The notes: generated from the sequence alone by a model not told the origin. A stretch of 37,565 nucleotides of DNA from Chlamydiales bacterium (GCA_024233575.1 JACKPN010000016.1:1-37565), one strand, 5' to 3'; counted from the first letter of the stretch, positions 1 to 7,716 are shown. Made by a program: numbers and translations.

Positions 1-470
1 TCTTCGGCTTCTTCAAACTCCAGACGGTGTCCTTCCTGGAGGAAGCTGAGCTTGTCAAGCTTCGGATGGAACACAGCGTCGAGATAGACGTCGAGCAGGT
101 TATAGAAATCTTTGGGGATCTGTGAAGCGGCGGGATAGCAGGTAAAGTCCTGTCCTGTCAGCGCATTCATAAAGGTGTTGAGGCTGCGGCGCGTCATGGC
201 AAAGAAAGGATCGCGCACAGGGAACTTCTTGGAACCGCAAAGGACGGTATGCTCCAAAATATGGGCAACGCCATTGGAGTTGTATGGTACCGTTTGAAGT
301 GAGAGGGAGAAAAGATTTTCCGGATCGTCATTGCCGATGTGCATGATCTTGGCGCCTGTCGGCAGATGCTCAAGTTCTGTCAGAGTGCATGCCAGCTCGT
401 CGATAACGAGAAACTTGGATACTTTAAACTGACGGTACTGCTGACCGATGGACGATAATGATTGTGTCAT
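1..470 (-). CDS. M16C-family zinc metalloprotease (presequence-protease/insulinase-like), N-terminal part
   Basis: The reading frame starts at an ATG (complement 468-470) after a GGAG site and runs off the left edge, leaving about 156 residues. The inverted zinc-binding motif HxxEH is visible as HILEH at residues 70-74, followed by TVLCGS and then a segment FMNALTGQDFTCYP. This arrangement is typical of the M16C branch (PreP/Cym1-type), whose members degrade peptides inside a two-halved chamber. The second half of the protein is outside the window, so completeness cannot be judged. No signal peptide is visible, so it is probably cytoplasmic. Subfamily assignment rests on motif context only. 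Confidence 0.88.
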   Translation of the reverse strand, partial: MTQSLSSIGQQYRQFKVSKFLVIDELACTLTELEHLPTGAKIMHIGNDDPENLFSLSLQTVPYNSNGVAHILEHTVLCGSKKFPVRDPFFAMTRRSLNTFMNALTGQDFTCYPAASQIPKDFYNLLDVYLDAVFHPKLDKLSFLQEGHRLEFEEAE

Positions 471-528
471 GTGATTTCTCCGTTGCTACAGCATATTCTA
501 ACCGATGGAAAAATATACTGAAACATCT

Positions 529-674
529 GAGCTACTTGTAAAATTATTTGGGGCGTTTTTTCTGCACTTTTTCGTCTCACTTCGTGCTCGTTCTCGCAAA
601 CTGTCAACAGTTTGCATCGAATTCCGCCCTTTGTGAGCCACAAAATTGCTGGAAAAAAAACACACCCAACTAAC
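529..674 (+). repeat. Dispersed palindromic repeat, family B, copy 1 (3' end truncated)
   Basis: This stretch is clearly similar, in the same orientation, to 21882-22041. Shared blocks include GAGCTACTTG, ATTTGGGGCGTTTTT, CGTCTCACTTCG, TTCTCGCAAACTGTC and TTTGTGAGCC. The centre is a hairpin, GCAAACTG/CAGTTTGC. The right arm stops near CCAACTAACT and lacks the terminal inverted repeat seen in copy 2. A 7-bp direct repeat, CATCTGA, lies at 524-530 and 676-682, which could be a target duplication. It sits between the divergent M16 protease and osmC genes. Confidence 0.8.
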
Positions 675-734
675 TCATCTGAAAAAATAATTGATCGTTA
701 TGTTAAGATCTTCTTTCAGAACAAAGGAGGTATC

Positions 735-1190
735 ATGTCTGATTATCGTGTAGACCTGAAATGGCGGGCTGATGAGCAACCGTTCACCCCTGAAACCTAT
801 AGCCGCGAACATCAATGGACATTTCCTGGCGGGATACAGGTGACCGGCACTGCTGCGCCGGAGTATAAGGGCAACCCCAATTTCGTTAATCCCGAAGAGG
901 CATATGTAGCGTCTGTGGCAAGTTGTCATTTACTGACTTTCCTCGGCACAGCAGCACGCAAGGGGTTTGTTGTCCTCTCGTATGAAGACCATCCTGTAGG
1001 CAAGTTGGGTAAGACAGCGGCGGGTGTTATGGCAATGACGGAGGTGAATCTCTCTCCGGTCGTGAAATTCGGAGGCGAACGCATACCTACGCAAGAAGAG
1101 TTTGATAAGCTGCATGAAACGGCGCATAAATACTGCTTCATTGCGAATTCGGTGACTGCAGAGGTTGCTATTCACGCCACATTAGCGTAG
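735..1190 (+). CDS. OsmC/Ohr-family peroxiredoxin-like protein
   Basis: The 151-residue protein matches the usual OsmC length. Two redox cysteines are in the expected contexts: C64 in VASCHLLTFL and C134 in HKYCFIANSV. OsmC/Ohr proteins reduce organic hydroperoxides through this cysteine pair and are cytoplasmic. I chose ATG 735 because a near-perfect ribosome site, AAAGGAGG, ends 5 bases before it. The frame stays open upstream to 612, but that part lies inside repeat family B and is not coding. The gene stands alone, divergent from the M16 protease gene and converging on the histidine phosphatase gene. Whether it is OsmC, Ohr or the YhfA-like branch cannot be told by eye. Confidence 0.88.
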   Translation: MSDYRVDLKWRADEQPFTPETYSREHQWTFPGGIQVTGTAAPEYKGNPNFVNPEEAYVASVASCHLLTFLGTAARKGFVVLSYEDHPVGKLGKTAAGVMAMTEVNLSPVVKFGGERIPTQEEFDKLHETAHKYCFIANSVTAEVAIHATLA

Positions 1191-1802
1191 TGGAAGAATA
1201 CGCGCTTCGGCAGTTTTCAAGATATCGCGACTACCAGTGATCATGCCTATCAGCTCGCGCGCAGGACTGCCGTGAGAGATAAAAATTACATGTCCTTTCT
1301 GGTACCGTGTTTTCACTTCTTCGTACAGAGTTTGAACGCGGTTTTTGACATCCTCGTCGGTCTCTCCTCCATATTGATGGCCCATGGAAAGATCCCAGCA
1401 ATCGCCGGTAGGGAAGCTGCCGTAAGAGAGACCTTCAAGATCTCCGCAGCAAGATTCGATGAGGCGCGGCTCGATGATAATCTGCTCGCGACGGCAGACG
1501 CCGGCCTTCGCGAAAATCTCTGCTGTCTCCATCGCTCGCGGCAACGGTGAAACAAAGACCACTTCAACGGAATCGGAAGTGATCCCTTTTTCTGTTAGGC
1601 TGCGTCCGCTTTCTTCTGCTTGCTTTCTGCCGACATCAGTAAGGGGATAAGGAAAATAACGAGAATGACTGGGATTGGAATTATTGATCTCTCGCACGTT
1701 GTTCAAGGCTTGGCCATGACGGGCTACGATAAGCAACTGTTCAGCATTGGCGAACATAGGCATCATCATTAGGGCAAAAGAAAAAATTATTCTGTGCTTC
1801 AT
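1182..1802 (-). CDS. Exported histidine phosphatase (phosphoglycerate-mutase superfamily)
   Basis: The 206-residue protein has a signal peptide: MKHR, a hydrophobic core to residue 18, and a probable cleavage after ANA (residue 20). The RHG signature of the histidine phosphatase superfamily follows directly at 28-30, and the second catalytic histidine is H177 in FISHGSPARE. A candidate acid is the Glu in RLIESCCGDLEG. Several cysteines (SCCG, GDCW) suggest disulfides in an exported protein. The substrate is unknown; this branch includes phosphatases of sugar phosphates and other phosphoesters. Its ATG overlaps the dnaA stop by four bases (ATGA, 1799-1802), so it is probably translated by coupling after dnaA. 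It is not the glycolytic mutase, which is not exported. Confidence 0.85.
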   Translation of the reverse strand: MKHRIIFSFALMMMPMFANAEQLLIVARHGQALNNVREINNSNPSHSRYFPYPLTDVGRKQAEESGRSLTEKGITSDSVEVVFVSPLPRAMETAEIFAKAGVCRREQIIIEPRLIESCCGDLEGLSYGSFPTGDCWDLSMGHQYGGETDEDVKNRVQTLYEEVKTRYQKGHVIFISHGSPARELIGMITGSRDILKTAEARILPLR

Positions 1803-3142
1803 GCGCTGATATTACGTTCTACCATATTAATCTGCCGGCGCAACATTTCGTCTTGAGCACATTTCTTTTCAACTGCTTTGCAGGCGTGCAACAACGTCGA
1901 GTGCGTTTTGCCGAACGATGCCCCCAGCATTTGCAGCGATTCATTGATCATTTTGCATGCCAGATACATCGCCACCTGCCTAGGCACGGCAATCTCTTTG
2001 GTCCGTCCCGAGCCTTTTAGATCAGAGACGCGCACTTGGAAAATGGTGGCAACAGCTTTGAGGATCTGCTCGACTGAGACTTTTTGCGTTGGCGCATGCT
2101 GTAACATCTCGCTAAGCGTTTTTTCGACCAGCTCTTCAGTGATCTCAAGGTTTAACAACTTGGCATGCGCGCTGAGCTTATTGATTGCACCTTCGAGCTG
2201 TCTCACGTTGTTATAGATATGCTCTGCAATATAAAAGGCAACCTGGTTTGGAAGCTGAATTCCTTTCTGTTGGGCTTTATGCTGCAGAATCGCAACGCGT
2301 GTTTCCAGCTCCGGCATGCCAACGTGTGCCACCAATCCCCATTCCATACGTGCGATCATCCGTTCAGATAATTTTAACTGCGCCGGCGGCTTATCGCTGG
2401 TGATAACAATCTGTTTCTTTTGGTTGATCAGCACTTCGAACATATTACAGAATTCTTCTTCGAAGTTGAGGCGGTTCTGCAGAAATTGGATATCGTCGAC
2501 TAGGAGGACATCGACATCAGAGCGATAAAAACGTTTCATTTTATCAACAGACTTGTTGCGCAAGCTATCAACAAGATCATTGATAAATTGTTCCGTAGTG
2601 ATACACTGAACGCGCAACTTCTTGGAATTGTCGCGCACATAGTGGCCGATGCTGTGGAGGATATGTGTCTTTCCCAGCCCGACGCCGCCGTGGATGAAAA
2701 GGGGATTATAGGATTGTCCCGGACGCTGAGCAATGCCCTCGGCAGCGGACTTTACGAACTGATTTGCAGGACCCTCAATGAAAGTCTCAAAACGGTAGTG
2801 GGGGTTTAAATCTACTTCGAATGGACTGCGCTGCACTTCAACAGCCATAACCTTAGGCTTTGACGGGGCTGCTGCAGGAACACGTTTCGGTGTAGCCACG
2901 ACAAATTCTACTGCCGGTTCTCCTTCAGGATCTACCGGAAGAAAAGCACAAAGATCTCTTTTGTAATTGGAAAGAAGATATTCCTTCACAAAAATATTGG
3001 GGATCTCAAGAACTATCGATTCTGTTGTTGCTTCAAGAACAACAATCGGAGCCAGCCAGTTGCCGTATGCCGTAGGCGTGCTGCGCTTTTTGACGTACTC
3101 TAAAAATTGAGTCCATGATTCGCGAGTGTCGGTAGCTAACAT
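1799..3142 (-). CDS. dnaA: Chromosomal replication initiator DnaA (chlamydial DnaA2-like)
   Basis: The 447-residue protein has the DnaA layout: N-terminal oligomerisation domain (residues 1-75), short linker (to about 105), AAA+ ATPase with Walker A GGVGLGKT (152-159) and Walker B VLLVDDIQF (D216, D217), and a C-terminal helix-turn-helix. DnaA-ATP binds DnaA boxes and opens the origin. In most bacteria the HTH carries GGRDHTTVLHA; here it reads FGKTHSTLLHA, one residue shorter with the Asp replaced. Chlamydiae usually have two DnaA paralogues. The position near rsmH-ftsI-murE matches the second one in C. trachomatis as I recall it. The stop overlaps the downstream phosphatase start. The upstream gap holds possible DnaA boxes, suggesting autoregulation or an origin. 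Confidence 0.96.
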   Translation of the reverse strand: MLATDTRESWTQFLEYVKKRSTPTAYGNWLAPIVVLEATTESIVLEIPNIFVKEYLLSNYKRDLCAFLPVDPEGEPAVEFVVATPKRVPAAAPSKPKVMAVEVQRSPFEVDLNPHYRFETFIEGPANQFVKSAAEGIAQRPGQSYNPLFIHGGVGLGKTHILHSIGHYVRDNSKKLRVQCITTEQFINDLVDSLRNKSVDKMKRFYRSDVDVLLVDDIQFLQNRLNFEEEFCNMFEVLINQKKQIVITSDKPPAQLKLSERMIARMEWGLVAHVGMPELETRVAILQHKAQQKGIQLPNQVAFYIAEHIYNNVRQLEGAINKLSAHAKLLNLEITEELVEKTLSEMLQHAPTQKVSVEQILKAVATIFQVRVSDLKGSGRTKEIAVPRQVAMYLACKMINESLQMLGASFGKTHSTLLHACKAVEKKCAQDEMLRRQINMVERNISA

Positions 3143-3224
3143 CAGTATTGTGTCCTTAAAGTTGTCTCAACGGGCGAGAAGCGATCTTGCTTTTTTATGA
3201 CGTCCGTTATTCGTGGCGGTTAAG

Positions 3225-3316
3225 TTATCGACAACGTTTCCACAGGAGAGTATGGACCCGTTCTGTGGAGAGAATCTAACATGAGAGTCGATACCCTGCA
3301 AGCACTTTGTCGATAA
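3225..3316. promoter_or_regulatory. Cluster of DnaA-box-like sites
   Basis: TTATCGACA occurs at 3225-3233 on the plus strand and again at 3308-3316 on the minus strand; each differs from the consensus TTATCCACA at one base. Between them are GTTTCCACA (3236-3244, plus) and CTCTCCACA (3264-3272, minus), each with two mismatches. The four sites form two nested inverted pairs within 92 bp. The sequence matches are direct observations; binding is inferred. Confidence 0.45.
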
Positions 3317-3361
3317 TTCCCCATCGTAAAAGATAAGCTATTGAGAATCAGAAGTCAGGTT

Positions 3362-3378
3362 ATGAACATGTTGTTCAT
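3362..3378. promoter_or_regulatory. 17-base palindrome, possible operator
   Basis: ATGAACA and TGTTCAT form a perfect 7-bp inverted repeat around the spacer TGT. It lies between the DnaA-box-like cluster and the 3' end of the TPR gene, in AT-rich DNA upstream of dnaA. It could be a repressor site or a small hairpin; no regulator is evident. Confidence 0.3.
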
Positions 3379-3528
3379 GGTTTTTTAAAGGTCGATCAAT
3401 GAGGATCTTATGGAAGAAATATTTTGTAAAGTTCATGGATGTCAACCCTTTACTTATATTGTTCTCAGTTCTGTGTAAGTAAAAGTTTTGCACAATTTGT
3501 TTAAAATTATTTTTGTGAACAATTTTAC

Positions 3529-4005
3529 CTAAAATATATTTGTCAGCTCTTCCAGCTCCTTTTCTGCTACAGGTACATAATTGAGTTCGCTATCGCTATC
3601 ATGATCATCGATATATTCCGGGCGATGTTCACATGTATGGATCACATCCAGAAGGCGATAAAGAAGTTGTAAGATGTCGTATTCTTTAGGTTCCAGTTTT
3701 AGAGTTTTTTTTGCATAGGAAAACGCTTTGGAATAATTTTTTTGTTCAAAGCAAAGAAACGCCGTAGCGCGGTAGCAGAAGAAGCGTTGATCCTCGACAT
3801 CAGGGATGGCCAAGTAATGTTTCAGCGCTGCGGCATATTTACCTTGATAGTAGGCAGATTCTCCCTGGATCAGCGTTGCGTAGCGCGGAATGAGTCCAAG
3901 GACCTCTTTTTGCTCTTCGAGAAATCTTGAGAGACCCTTGGAGTCGTTACGGCGGCGGTAAAGCTGTGTTTTTTGGTAATAGTCTTTGATAAGTGTGCTT
4001 TTCAT
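3529..4005 (-). CDS. TPR-like helical repeat protein, function unknown
   Basis: I start this 158-residue protein at the ATG whose complement is 4003-4005; the frame opens slightly earlier only at a TTG. The middle looks like two to three tetratricopeptide units: SAYYQGKYAAALKHYLAI, then ATAFLCFEQKNYSKAFSYAK and KTLKLEPKEYDILQLL. The C-terminal tail is acidic (DDHDSDSE). No signal peptide or membrane segment is visible. TPR proteins act as docking platforms, and in chlamydiae several are type III secretion chaperones, but nothing here proves that role. It reads toward dnaA across the DnaA-box region. Confidence 0.75.
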   Translation of the reverse strand: MKSTLIKDYYQKTQLYRRRNDSKGLSRFLEEQKEVLGLIPRYATLIQGESAYYQGKYAAALKHYLAIPDVEDQRFFCYRATAFLCFEQKNYSKAFSYAKKTLKLEPKEYDILQLLYRLLDVIHTCEHRPEYIDDHDSDSELNYVPVAEKELEELTNIF

Positions 4006-4116
4006 TGTAGAATCCAAATTTTTAACAATTACATACTACAAAGAGCGACAAAATAGCTACGAAAGATTGACCGAGTGTGGCAAAATTGATTTTTGATGAC
4101 GCAAGAGGATATCTTT

Positions 4117-5283
4117 ATGGATGCATTCATCCCTTATGTAAAACACTCTATCAATGAAGACGACATCGCTGCTGTTGTCGAGGCGATGCGCAGTCCTTTT
4201 ATTACCCGCGGCCCCAAAACGGAAGAGTTTGAGGCTGCTGTCGCACATTATTGCGGGGCGCGTTTTGCTGTGTCGTTTAATAGCTGCACCACGGGTCTTA
4301 TTGCTGCGGCGCATGCCGCCGATGTGTCTAAGTATGACCGATTTCTAACGACGCCCAACACCTTCGTTGCTACCGTTGCCGCCGGCATCCATTGTGGGGC
4401 CACACCTGTTTTAGTGGATATCGATCCTAATACAGGCAACATCGACCTGGCACAATTGAAATACAGCGCCGAAGTGCAAAGCTCCCGCGGCCGCAATGTT
4501 TACGCTCCCGTTCATTTTGCCGGCGTTCCTGTTGACATGGAAGAGTTGGAACAAGGGATTACCGATCCAGAAAGTATCGTCATTGAAGATGCTGCTCATG
4601 CCATCGGTTCGGAATATCAAGATGGGCAAAAAGTGGGTTGTTGCGAGTGGAGCGACATGACCGTTTTCAGCTTCCATCCCGCGAAAAACATCACAACAGG
4701 TGAAGGGGGGATGGTGTTGACGAACGACGAGGCGCTCTATCATCGCTTGAAACGTTTCCGTAATAATGGTGTGGAGCGCGAGCCGCAATATCTCGATCGC
4801 GAGCCGCAACCGTGGTATTATGAAGTTAAAGAGATCACCGGCAATTACCATCTCAATGAGATGCAAGCGGCGTTGGGCTTAAGCCAGCTGAAAAGATTGG
4901 ATCAGTCAAAAGACAAAAGACAAGAATTGCTGCAGGTTTATCGTCAACGTATTCGTGAAATCGATCATGTCCGCCTTCTTCATGATAAAGGCAGTGATCA
5001 GGTGATGTTTCATTTATGTGTGGCGCTATTTGACTTCGATGCGATTGGCAAGACGCGTGGCGAAGTGATGGAAGCGTTGAAGGAAAGAGGAATCGGCACG
5101 CAAGTTCATTATATCCCGATCTATTGTCATCCCTTCTTCATGAAAATGGCAGGAGACGTTAGCGCATACTTCCCCAATATGGAAGCATACTATCGACAAG
5201 CGCTCTCTTTACCCCTCTATAGTCAATTGAATGAGAAGGATATTCATAATATTGTTGAAACTATCAAAGAGGTGTTGGCATAA
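4117..5283 (+). CDS. DegT/DnrJ/EryC1/StrS-family PLP aminotransferase, PseC-like
   Basis: The 388-residue protein starts at ATG 4117, preceded by AGAGG; upstream in-frame ATG and TTG codons lack good ribosome sites. The fold family is clear: IPYVKHSINEDDI at the start, ITRGPKTEEFE at 29-39, the PLP-contact motif EDAAHAIGSEY (D158, H161), and the Schiff-base lysine K190 in SFHPAKNITTGEGG. The closest remembered relatives are PseC-type enzymes, which aminate a UDP-4-keto-6-deoxy-HexNAc in pseudaminic acid synthesis. No pseB, pseF or pseI lies nearby, so the true sugar is unknown. The ankyrin gene starts 9 bases after its stop, suggesting co-transcription. Confidence 0.9.
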   Translation: MDAFIPYVKHSINEDDIAAVVEAMRSPFITRGPKTEEFEAAVAHYCGARFAVSFNSCTTGLIAAAHAADVSKYDRFLTTPNTFVATVAAGIHCGATPVLVDIDPNTGNIDLAQLKYSAEVQSSRGRNVYAPVHFAGVPVDMEELEQGITDPESIVIEDAAHAIGSEYQDGQKVGCCEWSDMTVFSFHPAKNITTGEGGMVLTNDEALYHRLKRFRNNGVEREPQYLDREPQPWYYEVKEITGNYHLNEMQAALGLSQLKRLDQSKDKRQELLQVYRQRIREIDHVRLLHDKGSDQVMFHLCVALFDFDAIGKTRGEVMEALKERGIGTQVHYIPIYCHPFFMKMAGDVSAYFPNMEAYYRQALSLPLYSQLNEKDIHNIVETIKEVLA

Positions 5284-5292
5284 TTCTTCTCC

Positions 5293-5862
5293 ATGACAAT
5301 AGCGAGCTATTTTAAACAATACCCGGCAACGAACATGATCCTTAATTGGAAAGAAAAATGTAATGGCAGGTCGAACTCGACCAAAATCTACATGATTTTT
5401 CGTGCAGTTCTTTTCGAGACCGAGAGCCCTGTGTATATGGATGCTTTGAAGCAGTTAGTAGAAGAAAGGATCGTTAAGGATATTAATGAACTCAAAGAAA
5501 AGGTGAATCTAAAGAATGCTTTATCTCCTTTGAAACCTTCTGAAATGACGGTTTTGCATCTTGCGTGCTTCGCAAACGATTTAGCCTTCGCCGCATTTCT
5601 GATCAGTAATGGCGCGGACCCTCATTACAGAAATCATAAAAATCTTTCGCCTTTGATGATCGCTATAAAAAACAATAATCAACAGTTGTTAAATGTCCTC
5701 CAACCAGAAGGCGCAACGCCTCCGCTTAAAGAATATTTCTTGTGTGGAAATCAATCGATATCCTTTGCATTAAGAGCTGAGGAAATGACTGAATGCTCCG
5801 ACTCCCGTGGTAGCGATCTCACGTTTGACTATCTTTTAAATGAATTATCAATGGCTTGTTAG
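5293..5862 (+). CDS. Ankyrin-repeat protein
   Basis: This is a 189-residue protein with about one and a half clear ankyrin repeats: TVLHLACFANDLAFAAFLIS then NGADPHYRNHKNLSPLMIAI and KNNNQQLLNVL (roughly residues 95-148). The TVLHLA and GADP signatures are typical. No secretion signal is visible by eye. Ankyrin proteins in intracellular bacteria are often effectors that bind host proteins. It follows the PseC-like gene closely and overlaps the tail of the next gene (opposite strand) by 44 bases. The first 60 residues match nothing I recognise, and the ATG at 5293 has no strong ribosome site; the Met at residue 34 or 49 could be the real start. Confidence 0.75.
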   Translation: MTIASYFKQYPATNMILNWKEKCNGRSNSTKIYMIFRAVLFETESPVYMDALKQLVEERIVKDINELKEKVNLKNALSPLKPSEMTVLHLACFANDLAFAAFLISNGADPHYRNHKNLSPLMIAIKNNNQQLLNVLQPEGATPPLKEYFLCGNQSISFALRAEEMTECSDSRGSDLTFDYLLNELSMAC

Positions 5863-6685
5863 CTTCTCGCTCTTTCCACTGCATAAAACTGATCGTTTCA
5901 TCTGCTTTATCGACACTTGAGATCTTTGGTTTAGTCTTTTCCAGAATGGCGATCAGCTCTTCCCATAGAGGCAACAGCATGACCAGTGTCTCATTTTTTG
6001 CCCTGACCTGCTGCATCGCCCGGATTTTTTGCGCTTCGACAGGATAGCAAATTTGCAAGCTTTGACTCAGGATATCCAGCTTAGAAAGGGTGCACCGAAA
6101 TTCTGCGGTCACTTTTTTGGCCAGTTCCTTCAGCCGGGACATGCCTTCGGCCGTGTAGTACCGCATGGAAAACTTTTCTTGTTGATAGAGCCTTTCTGGA
6201 AGGAAGGAGGGAAAATTCACAAAATGATGGATGTTTTCTTCAAGACCTTCTCGTTCGATGATGTACTTGATCTCTTCTCTCAATTCCTTTGGTAAATGAT
6301 CGCTGATGCAGAAAGAACAGATCTGATGGAAAGGCAGCTGATTGCCGTTGAACAGGTTTCTGACCTCTTCTTCGCAAAGTTCTAACCTTTTCGCTTCTGT
6401 GAGCGACTGAGTTTCTTGAAAAGCTTGTTTAGTGTCCTGATGTTTTTGCTTCACACGGTTTGAGAGGAATTCTAAACTTTGATGAATCTCCTTAACATCG
6501 TTCGGGTCGGTCAAATCTTTGAGAATCTCTTGTGCTGTCAGGCAATAATCGATCAGCTGTTTCTCTTTTTTATTAGGTCGATGGATCATGTTGATGCAGC
6601 GGTTAAGCATTTGCTGCAATGTTAATTTTGAATTTTCAGGGCTGTATGGAGCAAGTTTGTCATCTAATGCGGTAGAAGAGACCAT
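5819..6685 (-). CDS. Hypothetical helical protein
   Basis: The 288-residue protein starts at an ATG (complement 6683-6685) 5 bases after a strong GGGAGGT site, so it is very likely expressed. It is charged and mostly helical, with probable coiled-coil segments around residues 55-110 and 180-250, a short cysteine cluster (ICSFCISD), and no signal peptide or membrane segment. I do not recognise a family. It begins 19 bases after the stop of the 132-residue TPR gene and probably forms an operon with that gene and the 149-residue gene. An effector or lineage-specific structural protein is possible, but this is speculation. Confidence 0.75.
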   Translation of the reverse strand: MVSSTALDDKLAPYSPENSKLTLQQMLNRCINMIHRPNKKEKQLIDYCLTAQEILKDLTDPNDVKEIHQSLEFLSNRVKQKHQDTKQAFQETQSLTEAKRLELCEEEVRNLFNGNQLPFHQICSFCISDHLPKELREEIKYIIEREGLEENIHHFVNFPSFLPERLYQQEKFSMRYYTAEGMSRLKELAKKVTAEFRCTLSKLDILSQSLQICYPVEAQKIRAMQQVRAKNETLVMLLPLWEELIAILEKTKPKISSVDKADETISFMQWKEREANKPLIIHLKDSQT

Positions 6686-6704
6686 GAGACACCTCCCTAT
6701 CGGG

Positions 6705-7103
6705 TTACTCTTGGTAAGCTAGCAGCAGCGCGCGCGCAGCGTTGGAAATGCGCGGATCAGGTTCGTTTTTCAAGATATTTGCGAGTTTAAGCCCTTCATC
6801 TTTTTTTCCAAGCATGAAAAGCGCTTTGGTAAGGTTAAGAAGTGTTGGCGAGTGGTCGGTGTCGAGTTTAAGGGCTTTGTCGAAAGCTTTGAGAGCTTTG
6901 GCAGGCTTGCCTAGCTCGAGATAGATGGCGCCGAGCATCTGCGCATCATAAGCGCTATTGGGGTCAAGTACAGTGAGGGCTTCGAAAAGGGGGAGGGCAA
7001 TATCATATTTTCCCTGGCGAATGTAGGCATAGCCCGTCAATCGAAGATCTTCAAGCTGATCATCGTTCCACCCTAACTTTTCCAGCCACTTGATGTTGCT
7101 CAT
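6705..7103 (-). CDS. TPR protein, CT274-like, possible chaperone
   Basis: The 132-residue protein consists almost entirely of about three tetratricopeptide repeats, including GYAYIRQGKYDIALPLFEAL, GAIYLELGKPAKALKAFDKA and TKALFMLGKKDEGLKLANIL. It is cytoplasmic by composition. The small size and all-TPR make-up resemble SycD/LcrH-class type III secretion chaperones. Its position, between a CT273-like gene and dnaA on the far side of rsmH, matches the conserved chlamydial TPR protein CT274. Its start lies only 3 bases after the stop of the 149-residue gene, so the two are translated together. Confidence 0.85.
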   Translation of the reverse strand: MSNIKWLEKLGWNDDQLEDLRLTGYAYIRQGKYDIALPLFEALTVLDPNSAYDAQMLGAIYLELGKPAKALKAFDKALKLDTDHSPTLLNLTKALFMLGKKDEGLKLANILKNEPDPRISNAARALLLAYQE

Positions 7104-7106
7104 CCA

Positions 7107-7556
7107 TTATCCTTGCAGGAACTGTCCAACCCGGCCAATAATAAAACTTAACCACTCGTTGATTTTATTGATCTGTGAAAATGCTTGTTGCAGAATCTCT
7201 TTCTCTTTCTTTTCTTCAGGACTTCCGCAATCTACCTGTTCTAATGCCGCTTCTACCTCTTCCTGCTCTTCAAAAGTGCCAAGACTCGGCGCGACACGGT
7301 GAAAGGCAAAGGGAGAGCGACGGATCCTGCGGAATGTTTTGGGCGGAAAAAAGTATGCCCATGGGGCGTGCAAGGGAACGATGCCAAGCAGTAAGTCAAG
7401 TTCCGAAAGCCTAGGATACATATCCATGACCGCAGTCTGCGGAGGGATCGTTCCAGCCTCGGAAAGACGGTACTGCTGATTGATCTGCTCAATCATCTTT
7501 GTGCGCATGGCATAAAGATTGTAGACGCTGATGTCCAGCTTATCAATTGTAGCCAT
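7107..7556 (-). CDS. Conserved chlamydial hypothetical protein, CT273-like
   Basis: The 149-residue protein has no signal peptide and no membrane segment. It contains an aromatic and proline-rich centre (PLHAPWAYFFPPKTFRR) and a helical C-terminal half. I assign it to the CT273 group on gene order and size, since it is divergent from rsmH and directly followed by the TPR protein; I could not test homology. Function is unknown. The near-zero spacing to the TPR gene suggests that the two products interact. Confidence 0.75.
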   Translation of the reverse strand: MATIDKLDISVYNLYAMRTKMIEQINQQYRLSEAGTIPPQTAVMDMYPRLSELDLLLGIVPLHAPWAYFFPPKTFRRIRRSPFAFHRVAPSLGTFEEQEEVEAALEQVDCGSPEEKKEKEILQQAFSQINKINEWLSFIIGRVGQFLQG

Positions 7557-7716
7557 CTCTACCCTTGTTTTGTTAAATAATTATTAAGAAAAACTAGAAA
7601 ATTATAGGTATCTCTCTCTACTTATATTTTAACAAGTTAAACCCATTTTCGTAAAGGAGACACACAGAAAACGTGTTTGCCTTTATTATTATGTGTGAAC
7701 AAGTTATGATTTGAAC

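Larger units (their letters stand above)
3143..3528. other. Non-coding region upstream of dnaA, possible origin or autoregulatory region
   Basis: This 386-bp gap has no credible gene. The half next to dnaA (3220-3320) carries four DnaA-box-like nonamers in two inverted pairs. The half next to the TPR gene (about 3365-3528) is strongly AT-rich and includes a 17-base perfect palindrome. A box cluster beside an AT-rich stretch next to dnaA is the classical layout of a bacterial origin, but it fits a dnaA promoter under autoregulation equally well. No GC-skew test was possible. Confidence 0.45.

Noticed and set aside
612..734. N-terminal extension of the osmC reading frame
   Set aside because: It lies in a dispersed repeat, has no ribosome site and lengthens a protein that is already full length from ATG 735.
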